DNA from: Calditrichota bacterium
GTDB taxonomy: Bacteria; Calditrichota; Calditrichia; RBG-13-44-9
Assembly (NCBI GenBank): GCA_024276455.1
Contig: JAJRXE010000475.1
Coordinates: forward strand, 1 to 5,345
Length of the DNA: 5,345 bases
Direction: 5' to 3'
The position numbers were made by a program, and so were the translations under genes. The notes under the pieces are model-generated. The model worked only from the letters and a program-made list of their open reading frames with translations. It made no database searches and was not told the DNA's origin. This document shows, one piece after another, positions 4,729 to 5,345 of this stretch (position 1 is the first letter of the stretch; every line of letters starts with the position of its first letter).

Positions 4729-5345
4729 TTAGTGTAAGCAGTAATCAATTAACTCCTGTCTTAATTTAAGATGTTTAATATCCCTATTCTCGTAGGAATA
4801 TGTGGTATCAAAACTTGAATAGACTTCCAGACCCACATGTCCAACACCAGGGGTAAAATACTGGAAAAAATGCCAGTACTCTAAAATATCTTCTGCCGGA
4901 TGTTTATAATAATGATAAACAATGGTGTTAAACGTATCGATTGGGGTCACAAATGGTTCATCTTTGGCCACACATTCATGAATAAGTGTATCTTTGTAAA
5001 AAATTTTCCCTTCAGATGGATCATAGCCTAGTAAAAATACTGACCATTTTTCACCAACATCAACTGGGTATTTATAGAATAATCTAGGTTTAGTTACAAG
5101 AGTATCATTGAGGGATACCATTCCCAAAGTATATAAACCTTCAGGACCATTCCAATTTAAAATAGCCACTTCACTTGGAAAATTCCCCGGATAAATCACT
5201 CTTCCAACGCCGACTTTATATGTTTCTCCTTCAACCTCCAAATTAATAATTTTTTCTATTACCACTCTCCCGGTGTCGGTCAATCCCGGTTCAATCTGCC
5301 CACCACTGAAAGAATATTGTACTTTCTCCCAGTAATTGCCTGTCA
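4729..5345 (-). CDS. Beta-rich DUF3108/TapB-like protein (5' end outside window)
   Basis: I do not recognise this gene with certainty. The visible 204 residues are rich in aromatic and alternating polar/hydrophobic residues, as in beta-sheet proteins. Features: YWEKVQYSFSGG at the truncated start; LTDTGRVVIEKIINLEVEG; LFYKYPVDVGEKWSV; a segment CVAKDEPFVTPIDTFNTIVYHYY; then WHFFQYFTPGVGHVGLEVY and the end at TAA 4731-4729. The order (hydrophobic 'P..VG..W', then a 'vP.dTFnt' strand, then 'yf.PGVGhV') resembles the DUF3108/TapB-like fold found in envelope proteins and lipoproteins; this is inference. A TTG at 5283 could serve as a start, but the frame is open to the window edge and the preceding residues fit the domain, so the true start lies outside. 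It ends 22 bases before the protease start, on the same strand and with the same AT-rich composition, so the two are probably co-transcribed. Confidence 0.7.
   Translation of the reverse strand, partial: TGNYWEKVQYSFSGGQIEPGLTDTGRVVIEKIINLEVEGETYKVGVGRVIYPGNFPSEVAILNWNGPEGLYTLGMVSLNDTLVTKPRLFYKYPVDVGEKWSVFLLGYDPSEGKIFYKDTLIHECVAKDEPFVTPIDTFNTIVYHYYKHPAEDILEYWHFFQYFTPGVGHVGLEVYSSFDTTYSYENRDIKHLKLRQELIDYCLH

Noticed and set aside
4707..4748. Earlier ATG starts (4748, 4721) for the metalloprotease
   Set aside because: The 4748 start overlaps the upstream gene by 20 bases, and both earlier starts would put extra residues ahead of a normal signal peptide; GGAGGG points to 4706.

Overview
The window looks like a piece of a Gram-negative genome from the FCB superphylum (Calditrichota/KSB1, Ignavibacteria or a similar lineage). 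The main clue is a C-terminal secretion tail with the NPFNPTTTI motif and a FlgD-like Ig fold (IYDVSGR...SGVYLYRL...KMLLLK), a hallmark of that group. The exact phylum is inferred, not shown.

Layout. (1) 2-364, plus strand: the 3' part of a small four-helix membrane protein of LiaF/DUF5668 type, cut by the window edge. (2) 365-480: a short convergent spacer. (3) 481-2055, minus strand: an aldo/keto reductase with its catalytic tetrad intact and an unusually long segment inserted before the last conserved barrel motif. (4) About 2117-2766: a gene-free, GC-rich spacer full of short palindromes. It includes two copies of a composite unit (a conserved 14-mer, a CCCCGGCTT hairpin and an AGGCCG/CGGCCT hairpin in the same order and spacing) and a third loose copy of the last hairpin. 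(5) 2767-4706, minus strand: a secreted metzincin-type zinc metalloprotease with signal peptide, HEIAHLFGSEH zinc site, Ig/PKD-like domain and C-terminal sorting tail. The tail is out of frame with the body because one base is missing inside the NYP-NPFNP motif. (6) 4729-5345, minus strand: the 3' part of a beta-rich protein with a DUF3108/TapB-like look, 22 bases upstream of the protease and probably co-transcribed with it.

Base composition changes sharply near 3000-3050. By hand count, 2821-2940 is about 68% G+C, while 3001-3120 is about 33%. The AT-rich side then continues to the window end. The break falls inside the protease gene, exactly at the conserved start of its sorting tail and at the frameshift. 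The simplest reading is that an AT-rich two-gene unit was joined by recombination (or by misassembly) to a resident GC-rich sorting-tail coding segment. The palindrome-rich spacer lies directly downstream of that chimeric gene. The protease also lacks the Met of its Met-turn (Val, a one-base change). The gene may therefore be a degraded or recently assembled chimera rather than a fully working enzyme.
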